Below, one piece after another: positions 36,150 to 46,300 of a stretch of DNA of 64,000 bases (its first letter is position 1; each line of letters opens with the position of its first letter). The notes beneath the pieces are model-generated. The model was given only the letters and a program-made list of their open reading frames with translations. It was not told the origin of the DNA and made no database searches. Source of the stretch: Acidobacteria bacterium 13_2_20CM_2_57_6 (GTDB lineage Bacteria > Acidobacteriota > Terriglobia > Acidiferrales > UBA7541); contig MNEA01000079.1 in NCBI GenBank assembly GCA_001917435.1, forward strand, positions 1-64,000. The letters run 5' to 3'. The position numbers and the translations under genes were made by a program.

Positions 36150-36248
36150 CGTATCGCCTCCTGGTTTGCGTTTTCGATCATCGCTTGCAGCTCACGCTTG
36201 CAACTCAATGGATGCCGCGCAAGGACAAAAGGATCCACAGCGCGCGTT

Positions 36249-36310
36249 TAGTGCAGGAAATATGCCATATGCCGGTGAACATCATGGCATGGCCGAGGCC
36301 GTCGGCGGAT
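36249..36310 (-). repeat. Decayed second copy of the purH 3' end
   Basis: The stretch beginning TTTAGTGCAGGAAA matches the true purH terminus at 36661-36722 (TTCAGTGCAGGAAG) through about 60 nt with scattered changes and indels. Read on the minus strand it still yields fragments of the purH C-terminus (FTG, FLH). The two copies flank the PD40 fragment. Confidence 0.5.
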
Positions 36311-36662
36311 CGGCCCGGCGGCACAGGTGATGGCGACATCTAGGCTAGTGACCTCCAGCCGGATGAAACCTTCGGGCCAGCCGTCGAGGTAGTGGAACTC
36401 AGCTCCGCGAAAACCGACTTCGGCCCAGCAATTCGACGGGACGGGCTGGAAATCATCTGGGGCACTTTTCGGCCGCCGTCAGTTGGCAACATGGATCTAT
36501 CGGTTTCGACGCGACCCAGCACTTCGGATCCTTGGTCAACTCCAATTAGTCTCGGGCCTGTCGTGAATAGTGTGGGTGCTGACAACCGTCCAGCGCTTTC
36601 TTTTGACGGAACGGAACTCTACTTTCAATCGACGCGCAGCGGCGGTCATCAGCTCGTCACCT
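36302..36662 (+). pseudogene. PD40/TolB-type beta-propeller fragment
   Basis: Translation in one frame gives SADRPGGTGDGDI, a TAG stop at 36341-36343 where relatives have Tyr, then ASDLQPDETFGPAVEVVEL, DGLEIIWGTF, STRPSTSDPWSTP and [19 protein letters not shown]. These are typical PD40 (WD40-like) blades. There is no start, no other domains, and the fragment ends abruptly at the purH stop. It is a remnant with a nonsense codon. Confidence 0.65.
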
Positions 36663-38234
36663 TCAGTGCAGGAAGTGCCGCATGCCCGTGAATACCATGG
36701 CCAGGCCCAGGCGGTCCGCGGCGGCTACGACATCGGCATCCCGGACGGAGCCTCCTGGCTGAATCACCGCGGTGGCACCCGCTTTGGCCGCTTCTTCTAC
36801 GCCATCCGGAAAGGGAAAAAACGCGTCGGAGGCGACCACGGTGCCGGCCAGGGAAGACTGCGCTTTCATCACCGCAATTTTCACCGAGTCGACGCGGCTC
36901 ATCTGGCCCGCGCCGACGCCCAGCGTCGCGCCGTCCTTTGCAAACACGATGGCATTGGACTTGACGTGCTTCGCCACTTTCCAGGCGAAGCGCATCGTTT
37001 GCATTTCTTCGGCCGTGGGAACGCGCTTCGTCACCGTGCGCAGTTCATCGTCCTTGAGCTCGCCGAGGTCCGGCTGCTGCACCAGCATTCCGCCGAGGAT
37101 ACGCTTGAGCTGCAGCTCCCGTTCCGGCTCCAGGCCTCCGGCGGGCAATAAGAGCAAGCGCAGATTCTTTTTCGCAGCGAAAATTTCTTTGGCGCGGTCC
37201 GCAAAACCAGGCGCCGCGATGCATTCCGCGAACAATTTCGCGACCTCTTCCGCGGTCGCCGCATCCACCACGCGGTTGAACGACAGAACGCCGCCAAACG
37301 CCGAAACCGGATCACACGCCAGCGCCTTCAAATAGGCTTCGCGCAACGTGGCCTGTTCCGCCGTACCGCAGGGATTGTTGTGCTTGATGATTACCGCTGC
37401 GGGATTCTTGAACTCAGCAGCCAGGCTGCGCGCCGCTTCCAAATCGACGAGGTTGTTGTAGGAAAGCTCTTTGCCCTGCAGTTGTTTTGCCGCGGCCAAA
37501 CCTTCTGGGGCGCGGCCCGCCGAAACGTACAGCGCCGCGGCCTGGTGGGGATTTTCTCCGTAACGCAATTCTTGCTGGCGGCGCAGGGCGATGTGCACGC
37601 GCTCCGGCAGTACGGGTCTCGGCGAAAGGGAAACGTGTCCAGAGCCAGCCGACAAACGCTCCAGATCCACAGTAATCATGCCATCGTACCGCGAAGTTGT
37701 GGCAAAAACTTTTCGTGCTAACTCCAGCCGGGTTGCCAGCGTGGTTTCGCCCGCGCTTTCGAATTCCGCCGCAACGCGCGCGAAATCCGCCGGATCCGTC
37801 ACCACGGTGACGCTCTCGAAGTTCTTGGCCGCCGAGCGCAGCATCGTTGGCCCGCCGATGTCAATGTTTTCGATCAGCTCTTCGGCGGTCAGGCCTGCTT
37901 TCGCCGCCGTGGCTTCAAACGGATACAGATTCACGACCAGCAAGTCGATCGGGGCGATTCCATGTTCCGCGACCTGCTTCTGGTCCTCTGCGTGGCCACG
38001 GCGATAGAGCAACCCGCCGTGCACTTTCGGATGCAGGGTCTTCACGCGACCACCCAGCATTTCGGGCCAGCCGGTGAAATCGGAAACGTCGCGGACCGCG
38101 ATTCCTGTTTCGCGAAGCAGTTTGGCGGTTCCGCCGGTCGAGAGAATTTCGATCTTCAGCGCCGCTAAACGCTTGGCAAATTCCACAATCCCCGTCTTGT
38201 CAAAGACGCTGATCAGCGCGCGCCGCACCGCCAT
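36663..38234 (-). CDS. purH: Bifunctional AICAR transformylase/IMP cyclohydrolase
   Basis: Last two steps of de novo purine synthesis, 523 aa. The N-terminal IMP cyclohydrolase (MGS-like) domain begins [10 protein letters not shown] with TGGTAKLL; the transformylase domain has [17 protein letters not shown] and [13 protein letters not shown] at 38234 is preceded by GGAGG at 7 nt, so the frame's extra 26 upstream codons are discarded. The C-terminus (FTGMRHFLH) is intact. Confidence 0.97.
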   Translation of the reverse strand: MAVRRALISVFDKTGIVEFAKRLAALKIEILSTGGTAKLLRETGIAVRDVSDFTGWPEMLGGRVKTLHPKVHGGLLYRRGHAEDQKQVAEHGIAPIDLLVVNLYPFEATAAKAGLTAEELIENIDIGGPTMLRSAAKNFESVTVVTDPADFARVAAEFESAGETTLATRLELARKVFATTSRYDGMITVDLERLSAGSGHVSLSPRPVLPERVHIALRRQQELRYGENPHQAAALYVSAGRAPEGLAAAKQLQGKELSYNNLVDLEAARSLAAEFKNPAAVIIKHNNPCGTAEQATLREAYLKALACDPVSAFGGVLSFNRVVDAATAEEVAKLFAECIAAPGFADRAKEIFAAKKNLRLLLLPAGGLEPERELQLKRILGGMLVQQPDLGELKDDELRTVTKRVPTAEEMQTMRFAWKVAKHVKSNAIVFAKDGATLGVGAGQMSRVDSVKIAVMKAQSSLAGTVVASDAFFPFPDGVEEAAKAGATAVIQPGGSVRDADVVAAADRLGLAMVFTGMRHFLH

Positions 38235-38320
38235 GGATGCCTCCAATGGGAAAAGCACAATAGTGTACGGGGCTCGCGAGAATAGGGAAAGCACAAAACG
38301 CGCGGGGAACAAGGGAAGAC

Positions 38321-38932
38321 TTACGACTTCACAAGCGCTTTCAGTTTGACCTGGCCTTCCACCACTTCGACGACGTATTCAACGTCGCGGCAATTCTTCT
38401 GCTTTTGCAACTCTTTCGTTTTCTTCAGGACGAATTCGTTGAAGCTGGAACGCGACAGCTTTCCCGTCGCTTCCCCGGCGGTTTGCTTGGCTTGCAGGAA
38501 CGCCTGATATAACTGCTCGACTTTTTCCTTTTCACGCTCCGGCTCGGAACAGGTCATTCGAAATGCCAAGGAATCTCCCACGGCAGCCACCGCCACATGT
38601 TCCTCGCTCTCTTTTTTCGTGCGGGCAGCCTCGATCTCCTTCGCCGCCGCCCCGAAATGCCGCTGAATCGTACCTTCTTCCTTCTGCTTCAGTTTTTTCC
38701 GGAAGATGTCCTTATATTTTGCGTAGGTCTGGGTGAGATTGTTAAAGCGAAAGCGCTGCGCGGATTTCAGTTCGCCCCCGCGTTCCCCATAGCGCTTGAC
38801 CAGCATATCGATGCGCCACTCAATTTCGGTGGGTGGACGCTTCCGGCCGCCGCCGAAATACTGGTCGTATTCAACCTTCAGCTGTCGAATATCCTTTTCG
38901 AGTGTAGCCAATTCTTCGTCAATGGTGGCCAT
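38321..38932 (-). CDS. Conserved coiled-coil protein (MXAN_5187 C-terminal-like)
   Basis: A 203-aa soluble, mostly helical protein beginning MATIDEELATLEKDIRQLK, then YDQYFGGGRKRPP, a pattern I recall from a conserved family of myxobacteria and acidobacteria (MXAN_5187 C-terminal). It is rich in K/E with predicted coiled coils and a small alpha/beta end (VEYVVEVVEGQVKLK). Function is unknown. The start is placed at ATG 38932, where the conserved part begins. Confidence 0.7.
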   Translation of the reverse strand: MATIDEELATLEKDIRQLKVEYDQYFGGGRKRPPTEIEWRIDMLVKRYGERGGELKSAQRFRFNNLTQTYAKYKDIFRKKLKQKEEGTIQRHFGAAAKEIEAARTKKESEEHVAVAAVGDSLAFRMTCSEPEREKEKVEQLYQAFLQAKQTAGEATGKLSRSSFNEFVLKKTKELQKQKNCRDVEYVVEVVEGQVKLKALVKS

Positions 38933-39140
38933 GCGCGGGGAGAAACCTCGAAGGTCCATGCTAAGGCGATGGAAGAAAACCGTCAACCGGAGGAATGGGT
39001 GGCGATTCGAATCCGCTACCGCGCCGCTGCGATTCGCGAATGCCGCAGGAGCTCTACACTCGGCCGAGCCAGGTTACGACCGGACATAGACGCCCGGGAG
39101 GGCCAACGGCATTGCCCGCGGGTTCGCACTGTGTTGAAAT

Positions 39141-40577
39141 GTGCAAATGGAAGCGGGGAGCAAGAGAACAATTTCGGCAGAACAGGCAGAATTGCTGCGG
39201 CAGATTCCGTCAGTAGACGAATTGCTCGCTCAGCCGAGGCTGGCGGCGCTTTCGAAACGCGTGGACCGCAACCTGGTGGTCGAGGTTGCGCGCGCGGTGC
39301 TCGCGGATTTACGCACGCGCATTGCTGGCGATTCGAATTGGACAGCGCTGGGACTGAACGCCTCCACTGTCGAGGAACTCATCAGCACGGAAGTCGAACG
39401 GATTCTTTCGCGTTCGCTGCAGCCGGTGATCAATGCCACGGGAGTGATCCTACACACGAACCTGGGCCGGGCGCCATTGACAGAGACGGTGGTTGACGAA
39501 TTTCGCCGCACGGCGACGCAGTATTCCAATCTCGAATACGATCTCGAAGCGGGTGCGCGCGGGAAACGCGACGTGCATACTGAGGAACTGCTGACACGAT
39601 TGACAGGCGCGGAAGCGGCAATCGTGGTGAACAATTGCGCAGCGGCAGTGCTGGTGACGCTCGCAGCGCTGGCTCGCGGCGGCGAAGTCATCGTCTCGCG
39701 CGGAGAACTGATTGAAATCGGCGATGGATTCCGAATCCCGGAGATCATGGAGCAGAGTGGCGCGATCCTCCGCGAAGTCGGCACCACCAATCGCACGCAC
39801 CTTGCGGACTACGAAAACGCCATCAGCGAAAAGACTCGCGTGCTGCTTCGTGTCCATCCCTCGAACTTCAAAGTAACGGGTTTTACCGATAAGCCTTCGA
39901 TTGAAGAACTAGTGGCACTCGGGCAGCGGAGCGGCCTGCCGCTGGTGGAAGACCTCGGCTCGGGCTGCCTCGTTGATCTTTCAGAATTCGGAGTGTGCGA
40001 ACCCACGGTAAAACAAAGCGTCGACGCGGGCGTTTCTGTAGTGATGTTCAGTGGCGACAAACTTCTGGGCGGGCCGCAGGCAGGCCTTATCGCTGGGAAA
40101 AAAGATCTTGTCACGCGCGTTCGCCGGTACCCGCTGTTTCGTGCGCTACGGGTAGACAAACTTACCATCGCCGCCCTGGAAGCCACTCTTGGAGCCTATC
40201 TTCGCGCGGCGTGGGACGAGATTCCCGGCCTCCGAATGATCCGCGCTACTTCGCAGGAACTGAAGCACCGAGCGGAGAATTTCGTTCGCGAGTTGCGCCC
40301 GGAACTTCCTTTGGACGAAGTGGAGATTGAAATCGCCGATGGCAGTTCTCTCGCGGGAGGCGGCTCGACGCCTTCACAATCTCTTCCTACAAAAATTATT
40401 CGCATTGCCAGCGCCCGCTACTCCGCGACGAAACTGGAGCAGCGGCTTCGGCGGGCCCCTGCCGGCGTCTCGGTCGTCGCCCGCGTGGAAGATGAGAAAC
40501 TCATCCTCGACTTGCGTACGGTATTTCGGGAACAAGAACCATTGTTGATCAAGACCCTCTCCGCCGCGCTGCATTAG
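39141..40577 (+). CDS. selA: L-seryl-tRNA(Sec) selenium transferase
   Basis: PLP enzyme that converts Ser-tRNA(Sec) to Sec-tRNA(Sec). The 478-aa product has the N-terminal PSVDELLAQPRL segment, INATGVILHTNLGRAPL, the Ala/Cys-rich VVNNCAAAVLV and the PLP lysine in FSGDKLLGGPQAG. Its presence indicates that the organism decodes UGA as selenocysteine. selB, selD and the tRNA-Sec gene are not in this window. The start is GTG at 39141 or ATG at 39147. Confidence 0.96.
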   Translation: MQMEAGSKRTISAEQAELLRQIPSVDELLAQPRLAALSKRVDRNLVVEVARAVLADLRTRIAGDSNWTALGLNASTVEELISTEVERILSRSLQPVINATGVILHTNLGRAPLTETVVDEFRRTATQYSNLEYDLEAGARGKRDVHTEELLTRLTGAEAAIVVNNCAAAVLVTLAALARGGEVIVSRGELIEIGDGFRIPEIMEQSGAILREVGTTNRTHLADYENAISEKTRVLLRVHPSNFKVTGFTDKPSIEELVALGQRSGLPLVEDLGSGCLVDLSEFGVCEPTVKQSVDAGVSVVMFSGDKLLGGPQAGLIAGKKDLVTRVRRYPLFRALRVDKLTIAALEATLGAYLRAAWDEIPGLRMIRATSQELKHRAENFVRELRPELPLDEVEIEIADGSSLAGGGSTPSQSLPTKIIRIASARYSATKLEQRLRRAPAGVSVVARVEDEKLILDLRTVFREQEPLLIKTLSAALH

Positions 40578-40740
40578 AGAGCGGGCTCCGTGAGACACGA
40601 ATAGGCTTCCATTCGAGCGAATCCGGCTTCATTTACTCGGATGTCTTTCCCCTGGACTCTCGCGTCGAATAAGGAGGCGGGGCGGGTGTGGTGCAAATTC
40701 AATTTGGGCGGCGCTTAATCCTTTGCCGAGGAACCATTCG

Positions 40741-43179
40741 ATGGAAAACTTCCTAAAAGACATCCGCTATGGCCTACGCACGCTGGCCAAGAATCCCGGC
40801 TTCACGATGGTCGCGGTGCTGACGCTGGCTCTGGGGATCGGAGCCAATACGGCGATATTCAGCGTGGTAGAAAACGTGCTGCTTCGCCCGCTGCCTTATC
40901 CTCAACCGGGAAACTTAGTTCAAATCTGGAATACCTATCCGCCGCAGGTTCCGCGCGCCGCCCTGTCGCCGGGCGACTACGCGGACTGGCGCCAGCAAAA
41001 CGCCAGTTTTTCCGAAATGGGCTGCTACGCCCATATCTCCCAGGGATTTAATTTAACTGGCGAAGGAGAACCGCAGCGCGTGCTCGGGAGTTACGCAAGC
41101 GCGGGACTGTTCCCCTTGCTCGGGATACGGCTCGCGGCGGGCCGCTACTTCATTGCAGAAGAGGATCGGGCAGGCAGTTCTCCCGTGGTGATTTTGAGCC
41201 ACCACCTTTGGCAGAGCCGGTTTGGAGGCGATGCCGCTGTGATCGGACGAACGATCAAGCTCGACAACCAGCGTTATACCGTGGTGGGCGTGTTGCCGGC
41301 AGATTTTCGTCTTCTGCGTTGGCCTGACCTTTGGATGCCCATCGGCCAGTATGGAGACGACCTTACCGAGCACGTTCATCACGCTTTCATCGGAGTGGCG
41401 CGGGTCAAAACCGGCGTAACGCTAGCGCAGGCTCGCGACGAGGTGGTCAGGCTGAATCAACAGGAAACCATTCAGTATCCGGACTCACACAAGTTTTTTG
41501 GGGTGCTCGTCGAACCGATGGAAGACCCGTCCGCTGCGAAGCTGCAGGGCATCCTGTTGGTGCTCTCCGGGGCCGTGGGCCTGGTGCTGCTGATCGCCTG
41601 CGCAAACATCGTGAATCTGCTGCTGGTGCGTAATGCCGGCAGGGAACGAGAAGTCGCGGTTCGGACCGCGTTGGGCGCCAGCTCCTGGCGGTTATCACGC
41701 CAGCTGCTCACGGAAAGCATGTTGCTATCGTTGGCGGGAGGAGCGCTAGGGATAATCCTGGCGGCTTGCGGTTTGCGCACCTTGATGGCGTTTGTTCCCG
41801 CGGATCTAGGAGTATTGCGAGAGAGCGGCCTGAACAGTGCGGTGCTGGCGTTCACTGCGGCGGTTTGCGTGGCCACCGGGATCATTTGCGGGCTGCTTCC
41901 GGCGCTGCGCACACTCCGGGCAAATCTCGCAGGAACTCTCAAGCAGGGGAGCAAAGGGACGAGCGGATCGGGACATCGCCGCACACACAACTTCCTGGTG
42001 ATCTCGGAGATTGCTATGGCGCTCGTGCCGCTGATTGGCGCGGGCCTGCTGCTGCGGAGCTTTCAACATCTATTGGAAGTGGATCCGGGTTTCCGCGTGG
42101 ACCATATCTTGACGATGGAGGTGGAACAGGCGGCGCTGCCCTTTGCACAGGCCAAGCAGCTTTCGCAGGAAGAGTGGATCCAGATTGGACAGAAGCAGTC
42201 CCTGCAATTCGAGCAAATCGTGGAGCGCATCCGCGCTCTTCCGGGGGTGAAGGAAGCGGCAGGCATCGACGATCTGCCCTTGAGCAGCGAGTTTCGCCAA
42301 GCGTCGAGATTTGTGATCGAGGGCCAGCCCATCCCTAACGCAGGAGCGCGGCCGATTGTGCAATTCCGAACCGTGAGTCTTGGCTATTTTTCGACCATGG
42401 GAATTCCCCTGCGCAAGGGGCGATTCTTTACCGAGGACGATTGGAAAGTGCCGAGGGCGGTGATCAACGAGACGATGGAACGGCGTTTCTGGCCCAAAAG
42501 CGACGCGCTCGGGAAGCGCATCAATCTCTGCTCGCTCGATCCAAAACCGTGTTGGAGCACCATCATTGGCGTCACGGGAAACGTGCATCAGTTTGGGCTG
42601 GATGGTGAGCCAACTTTTGACGTTTACTTCGTGGGAGGGTGGACCCCGTATGTGGTAGTGCGGACGGCTTCCGATCCGGTGGCGCTGGCGGCTGCGGTCA
42701 CAGAGGTGATTCACAAAGCGGATCCGAATCTGCCAGTAACGCACGTGATGACTATGGACGGGTTGCTCACGGATTCCATCTCTCCAAGACGATTTTCGGC
42801 CACGCTGGTTGGGGTTTTCGCCGTGCTTGCAGTCGTGCTCGCAGCCGTGGGCATCTATGGCGTAATGAGTTACACGGTGAGCCAGCGCACGCAGGAAATT
42901 GGAGTGCGCATGGCACTGGGAGCGCAATTGGCCTCGGTGCGCACCATGATTCTGGGGCAGACGTTGAAATTGACGCTGATCGGGGTTGCGATCGGACTGG
43001 CGGGCGCGTTTTTCGTGGCGCGCTTCCTGACGAGCTTGCTCTTCGGGGTGGGTACATACGATCCAGTGACATTTCTAGGCGTGGCGTCGTTGCTGGTCGC
43101 GGTGGCGCTGGCGGCCTCCTACCTTCCCGCGCGCCGCGCCATGCGCGTCGATCCTATCGTGGCCCTGCGTTATGAATGA
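40741..43179 (+). CDS. ADOP-family ABC permease (MacB-like, duplicated)
   Basis: An 812-aa inner-membrane protein with two MacB_PCD/FtsX halves, the 'acidobacterial duplicated orphan permease' layout. It opens [35 protein letters not shown], has a first FtsX core ([15 protein letters not shown]), a second periplasmic domain, and the last core with [15 protein letters not shown] and [16 protein letters not shown]. No ATPase is adjacent, as usual for the group. Substrate is unknown. ATG at 40741 is the family start. Confidence 0.92.
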   Translation: MENFLKDIRYGLRTLAKNPGFTMVAVLTLALGIGANTAIFSVVENVLLRPLPYPQPGNLVQIWNTYPPQVPRAALSPGDYADWRQQNASFSEMGCYAHISQGFNLTGEGEPQRVLGSYASAGLFPLLGIRLAAGRYFIAEEDRAGSSPVVILSHHLWQSRFGGDAAVIGRTIKLDNQRYTVVGVLPADFRLLRWPDLWMPIGQYGDDLTEHVHHAFIGVARVKTGVTLAQARDEVVRLNQQETIQYPDSHKFFGVLVEPMEDPSAAKLQGILLVLSGAVGLVLLIACANIVNLLLVRNAGREREVAVRTALGASSWRLSRQLLTESMLLSLAGGALGIILAACGLRTLMAFVPADLGVLRESGLNSAVLAFTAAVCVATGIICGLLPALRTLRANLAGTLKQGSKGTSGSGHRRTHNFLVISEIAMALVPLIGAGLLLRSFQHLLEVDPGFRVDHILTMEVEQAALPFAQAKQLSQEEWIQIGQKQSLQFEQIVERIRALPGVKEAAGIDDLPLSSEFRQASRFVIEGQPIPNAGARPIVQFRTVSLGYFSTMGIPLRKGRFFTEDDWKVPRAVINETMERRFWPKSDALGKRINLCSLDPKPCWSTIIGVTGNVHQFGLDGEPTFDVYFVGGWTPYVVVRTASDPVALAAAVTEVIHKADPNLPVTHVMTMDGLLTDSISPRRFSATLVGVFAVLAVVLAAVGIYGVMSYTVSQRTQEIGVRMALGAQLASVRTMILGQTLKLTLIGVAIGLAGAFFVARFLTSLLFGVGTYDPVTFLGVASLLVAVALAASYLPARRAMRVDPIVALRYE

Positions 43180-43228
43180 AGGGAGGGGGCTCCCCGTTCT
43201 ACGAACTCCATCCATTGAGCCCTGCCGT

Positions 43229-43262
43229 GATATGATATAGGCGCGATATAGGAGCACGATAT
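43229..43262 (+). promoter_or_regulatory. Four GATAT words before the CopG-like gene
   Basis: GATAT occurs at 43229, 43234, 43245 and 43258, the last overlapping the ATG. A TATGAT box at 43231-43236 could be a -10. Repeated short words at the start of a ribbon-helix-helix gene are typical of autoregulatory operators; this is inference. Confidence 0.35.
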
Positions 43263-43518
43263 GGCCACGGCGCTCATTCATATGGATCCGGTACAGAAGC
43301 AGCGCCTCGCGCGCCGCGCGAAACTGCGCGGAAAATCTTTTTCGCAAGAAGTGCGTGACGCAGTGGACTTGTACTTGGACTTGCCGGTGGAGAATGAAGA
43401 GGAGCTTCGCGGCCTGGCTAAGGCGGCAAATCAAGCCGCGGACCGGATGATCAAAAACCTGGATGAAACCGTCGCTTACGTCGACCGCATTCTGAAACAC
43501 CGTAGGAACGACAAGTGA
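43261..43518 (+). CDS. CopG/ribbon-helix-helix-like small protein
   Basis: An 85-aa protein. The start TALIHMDPVQKQRLARRAKLRGKSFSQEVRDAVDLYLDL reads like an RHH DNA-binding unit (a beta strand, then two helices); the rest is helical. The ATG at 43261 has an AGGAG site, and the stop overlaps the next start (43515-43518). It may be an antitoxin-like regulator, but no known toxin follows. Confidence 0.7.
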   Translation: MATALIHMDPVQKQRLARRAKLRGKSFSQEVRDAVDLYLDLPVENEEELRGLAKAANQAADRMIKNLDETVAYVDRILKHRRNDK

Positions 43519-43748
43519 CCTGGGCGCGGGATGCAGTATCGGCCATTCGGAAAATGGTTCTTATCGAAGACCGGATGGAATCGCTGACGGTGCAAGTGAG
43601 GCATTTGGCGGATGGCTATACCGACCTCGATCGCCGTTTGGTGCGGCTTGAGGCCAAGTTCGATTTGATCGAGAAAATGGCGGCGCCTGGACGGAGGGCT
43701 CTGCCGGCAAAATCTCGCTCCCACAAAGACCAGAAGCAAGCAAGCTAG
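43515..43748 (+). CDS. Small coiled-coil protein paired with the CopG-like gene
   Basis: A 77-aa helical protein (GTG start at 43515) with coiled-coil heptads (MESLTVQVRHLADGYTDLDRRLVRLEAKFDLIEKM) and a basic tail. It overlaps the RHH gene by 4 nt, so the two are cotranslated. It does not look like any toxin family I know. Confidence 0.65.
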   Translation: MTWARDAVSAIRKMVLIEDRMESLTVQVRHLADGYTDLDRRLVRLEAKFDLIEKMAAPGRRALPAKSRSHKDQKQAS

Positions 43749-43758
43749 GCAGCGCACC

Positions 43759-44763
43759 GTGCTCTCCTTCCGTGTGGACAATGGAAAATTGAAAGCAACA
43801 TCGAGGCCGCTGCCGAAACTGCGGCCGGGGTGGGCGCTCGTTCGCGTGCGACTAGCGGGAATTTGCAACACCGACGTTGAGATTCTGCGCGGCTATCATG
43901 GATTTAAGGGAACGCCGGGCCATGAATTCGTGGGCGAGGTTGCAGACATCCGCGGCGTTTCTACGGAGGATAAGAGAAAATGGATCGGTCAGCGCGTCTG
44001 TGGGGAGATTAACGTTTCTTGTTCCGCGTACGGCTTCAAACCGGTTTGCGATTTCTGCCGCCGTGGACTGAAAACGCATTGTGCACGGCGGACAGTGCTG
44101 GGCATCCTCAACCACGACGGAGCCTTTGCAGAATATTTGGCGCTGCCGATCGAGAACCTCCACGCCGTTCCGAAGAAGGTCACCGATGAGCAGGCCGTCT
44201 TCGTTGAACCGCTGGCGGCTGCTTGCGAAATACTTGATCAGGTTAACGTGAAGGAATTTCGCTCCTTCGCAGTCCTTGGCGATGGAAAACTCGCGCAATT
44301 GATCGCGCGCGTGCTACAGACCGCAGTGCCGCAGGTCGTGATGTATGGCAAACACGCGAACAAACTGGCGCTCGCTCGCCGCGCCGGAATGCAAACGAAA
44401 AAAGTGCGCGGTGATGCGTCCGATGCGAAGCGGATTAAAGAACGCTTTCGCTTGGTAGTCGAAGCTACCGGTTCACCGAGCGGCCTCGCTCTCGCACAGC
44501 ACATTACCGAGCCGCGGGGGACGCTCGTACTCAAGTCTACATTTCACGGGCCGGCAGCCGCCGAAACGTGGCCGATCGTAGTCAAAGAGATTACTGTTGT
44601 CGGCTCGCGCTGCGGGCCATTTGATAAAGCCATTGCGCTGTTGCACTCAGGTGATGTTGACCCGCGTGCGCTCATCACGCAGACACTTCTACTGGCGGAA
44701 GCGCCAACGGCCATTCGTTTCGCACAGCGATCCGGCGTTATGAAAGTTTTGCTGAAGGCGTAG
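43759..44763 (+). CDS. Zinc-dependent MDR alcohol/sorbitol dehydrogenase-like protein
   Basis: A 334-aa medium-chain dehydrogenase. The catalytic zinc ligands are in AGICNTD (Cys) and GHEF (His, Glu), with FVEPLAA contributing Glu. Four structural-zinc Cys are in CSAYGFKPVCDFC...THC. The Rossmann segment (FAVLGDGKLAQLIARVLQ) has GDGKLA, a variation of GxGxxG. Substrate is unknown. GTG at 43759 starts 11 nt after the previous stop. Confidence 0.88.
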   Translation: MLSFRVDNGKLKATSRPLPKLRPGWALVRVRLAGICNTDVEILRGYHGFKGTPGHEFVGEVADIRGVSTEDKRKWIGQRVCGEINVSCSAYGFKPVCDFCRRGLKTHCARRTVLGILNHDGAFAEYLALPIENLHAVPKKVTDEQAVFVEPLAAACEILDQVNVKEFRSFAVLGDGKLAQLIARVLQTAVPQVVMYGKHANKLALARRAGMQTKKVRGDASDAKRIKERFRLVVEATGSPSGLALAQHITEPRGTLVLKSTFHGPAAAETWPIVVKEITVVGSRCGPFDKAIALLHSGDVDPRALITQTLLLAEAPTAIRFAQRSGVMKVLLKA

Positions 44764-44774
44764 ACGAAATCTAG

Positions 44775-45545
44775 TTATAGCCGGTTGATGCAAGATGCGA
44801 CGCAGGCCGCGCCGAAACCGTTGTCAATGTTAACGACGGTAACGTTGGAGGCGCAAGAATTGAGCATGCCGAGCAGCGCGGCGACGCCGCCAAAGCTAGC
44901 ACCGTAGCCGACACTGGTGGGCACGGCAACGACCGGCACCGCGACTAGGCCGCCGACGACGCTGGGAAGTGCGCCTTCCATTCCGGCCACGCAGATAATC
45001 ACACGCGCCTGTGCCAGCTTGCTCTCGCGGTACTCGAGCAGGCGATGAATGCCCGCCACGCCGACGTCATACAGAGGTTCGGCGCGGTTGCCCATCATGC
45101 GCGCCGTGAGCAGCGCTTCCTCCGCGATGGGTATGTCGCTGGTGCCTGCGGAGATCACGAGAATTGTTCCTTTGCCGGTAATTTCCTGGCTGCGCTCGAT
45201 CGCGATGACGCCGGACAATTCGTAAAACTTCGCGTTACGCGCATCTTTTCCGCCGGCGCGTTTCACGGCTGCAAAAATCTTCTTATCGCCGCGGGTTACC
45301 AGGATGTTGTGGCTCGAATTTTTTTCCCCCAGCATGGCACGCACAATTTCCGCGACTTGCTGCGGCGTCTTGCCTTTTCCTAGAACCACTTCGGCAAAAC
45401 CCTGTCGCAATGCGCGGTGATGATCCACCTTGGCAAAGCCAAGATCTTCAAATGGCAGATGCTTCAGGCGCTCGATGGCCTTGTCCGGAGCGAGTTCGCC
45501 CGCCTTCACGGATTCCAGAATTTTCAGCAATTCAGCTTGATTCAT
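44775..45545 (-). CDS. larB: LarB, nickel pincer cofactor biosynthesis
   Basis: LarB carboxylates and hydrolyses nicotinic acid adenine dinucleotide as the first step toward the nickel-pincer cofactor of lactate racemase and relatives. The 256-aa protein has a helical N-domain ([11 protein letters not shown]) and a PurE-like C-domain with [30 protein letters not shown] and the [12 protein letters not shown] loop. larC and larE are not in this window. It is convergent with the MDR gene and divergent from ubiX. Confidence 0.92.
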   Translation of the reverse strand: MNQAELLKILESVKAGELAPDKAIERLKHLPFEDLGFAKVDHHRALRQGFAEVVLGKGKTPQQVAEIVRAMLGEKNSSHNILVTRGDKKIFAAVKRAGGKDARNAKFYELSGVIAIERSQEITGKGTILVISAGTSDIPIAEEALLTARMMGNRAEPLYDVGVAGIHRLLEYRESKLAQARVIICVAGMEGALPSVVGGLVAVPVVAVPTSVGYGASFGGVAALLGMLNSCASNVTVVNIDNGFGAACVASCINRL

Positions 45546-45645
45546 ATTCTCCGGCCGCCGCGAATTCTATCATCGCGGAAGACGATTGCCTTTGCTTGAC
45601 TTGCCGAAACGCCGCTGCGAGACTGATTCTACCCGCGAACAAAAT

Positions 45646-46281
45646 ATGGCGGACATACAAAAACAGATTGTGACCGTGGGTGTGACCGGCGCCAGCGGAG
45701 CGATTCTGGCGCAAAAGGCGCTGGTATTACTTGAAGAAGACCCGCGCGTCGGCCGCGTCCACTTGGTGATCACGGAAGCCGGCCAGCGGCTGTTTGCCGA
45801 AGAGCTGGGCATTACTTCCGGCGACCTGAAGCAGCTCCCGACACGCATTCTGGGGCATCCGGTTGCGAAGATCGAAGTTCTGCCGAACAAAGACGTGGGC
45901 GCTTCCATCGCTTCGGGCAGCTACGCGGTGGACTCCATGATAATCATTCCGTGCTCGATGGGGACGCTCGGCGCGATTGCGGGCGGAATCAGCGACGACT
46001 TGGTATCGCGGGCGGCAGACGTGATGCTGAAGGAGGGACACAAGCTGGTTCTTTGCGTGCGCGACACGCCGTTCAACCGCGTGCACCTTGAGAACATGCT
46101 GCGCGCGCAGCAGGCCGGAGCGGTGATTATGCCTGCGGTGCCGGCGTTTTATCACCATCCGAAGACCATCGACGATCTCGCTACGCAATACGTTTGCCGC
46201 GTCCTGGCGCAGATTGGATTGGCGCAGGAAAAACTGGTTCGCTGGGCGGGCACGCCCGCTGCAAGAAAGGCGGAAGCGTGA
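45646..46281 (+). CDS. ubiX: Flavin prenyltransferase UbiX/MqnQ-type
   Basis: A 211-aa FMN prenyltransferase making prenylated FMN for UbiD-type decarboxylases. GVTGASGA is the nucleotide loop, SMGTLGAIAGGISDDLVSRAAD the central region and CVRDTPFNRVHLENM the prenyl-binding signature. ATG at 45646. With the prenyltransferase and MqnE genes downstream it belongs to the futalosine menaquinone route. Confidence 0.94.
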   Translation: MADIQKQIVTVGVTGASGAILAQKALVLLEEDPRVGRVHLVITEAGQRLFAEELGITSGDLKQLPTRILGHPVAKIEVLPNKDVGASIASGSYAVDSMIIIPCSMGTLGAIAGGISDDLVSRAADVMLKEGHKLVLCVRDTPFNRVHLENMLRAQQAGAVIMPAVPAFYHHPKTIDDLATQYVCRVLAQIGLAQEKLVRWAGTPAARKAEA

Positions 46282-46300
46282 GGCAAAACGCAATTTAGAA

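Noticed and set aside
38998..39020. Hairpin GGTGGCG-ATTCGAATC-CGCTACC resembling a tRNA T-arm upstream of selA, a possible tRNA-Sec
   Set aside because: The pair closing the T-loop would be A-C, and I could not fold an acceptor stem, D-arm or TCA anticodon loop around it.
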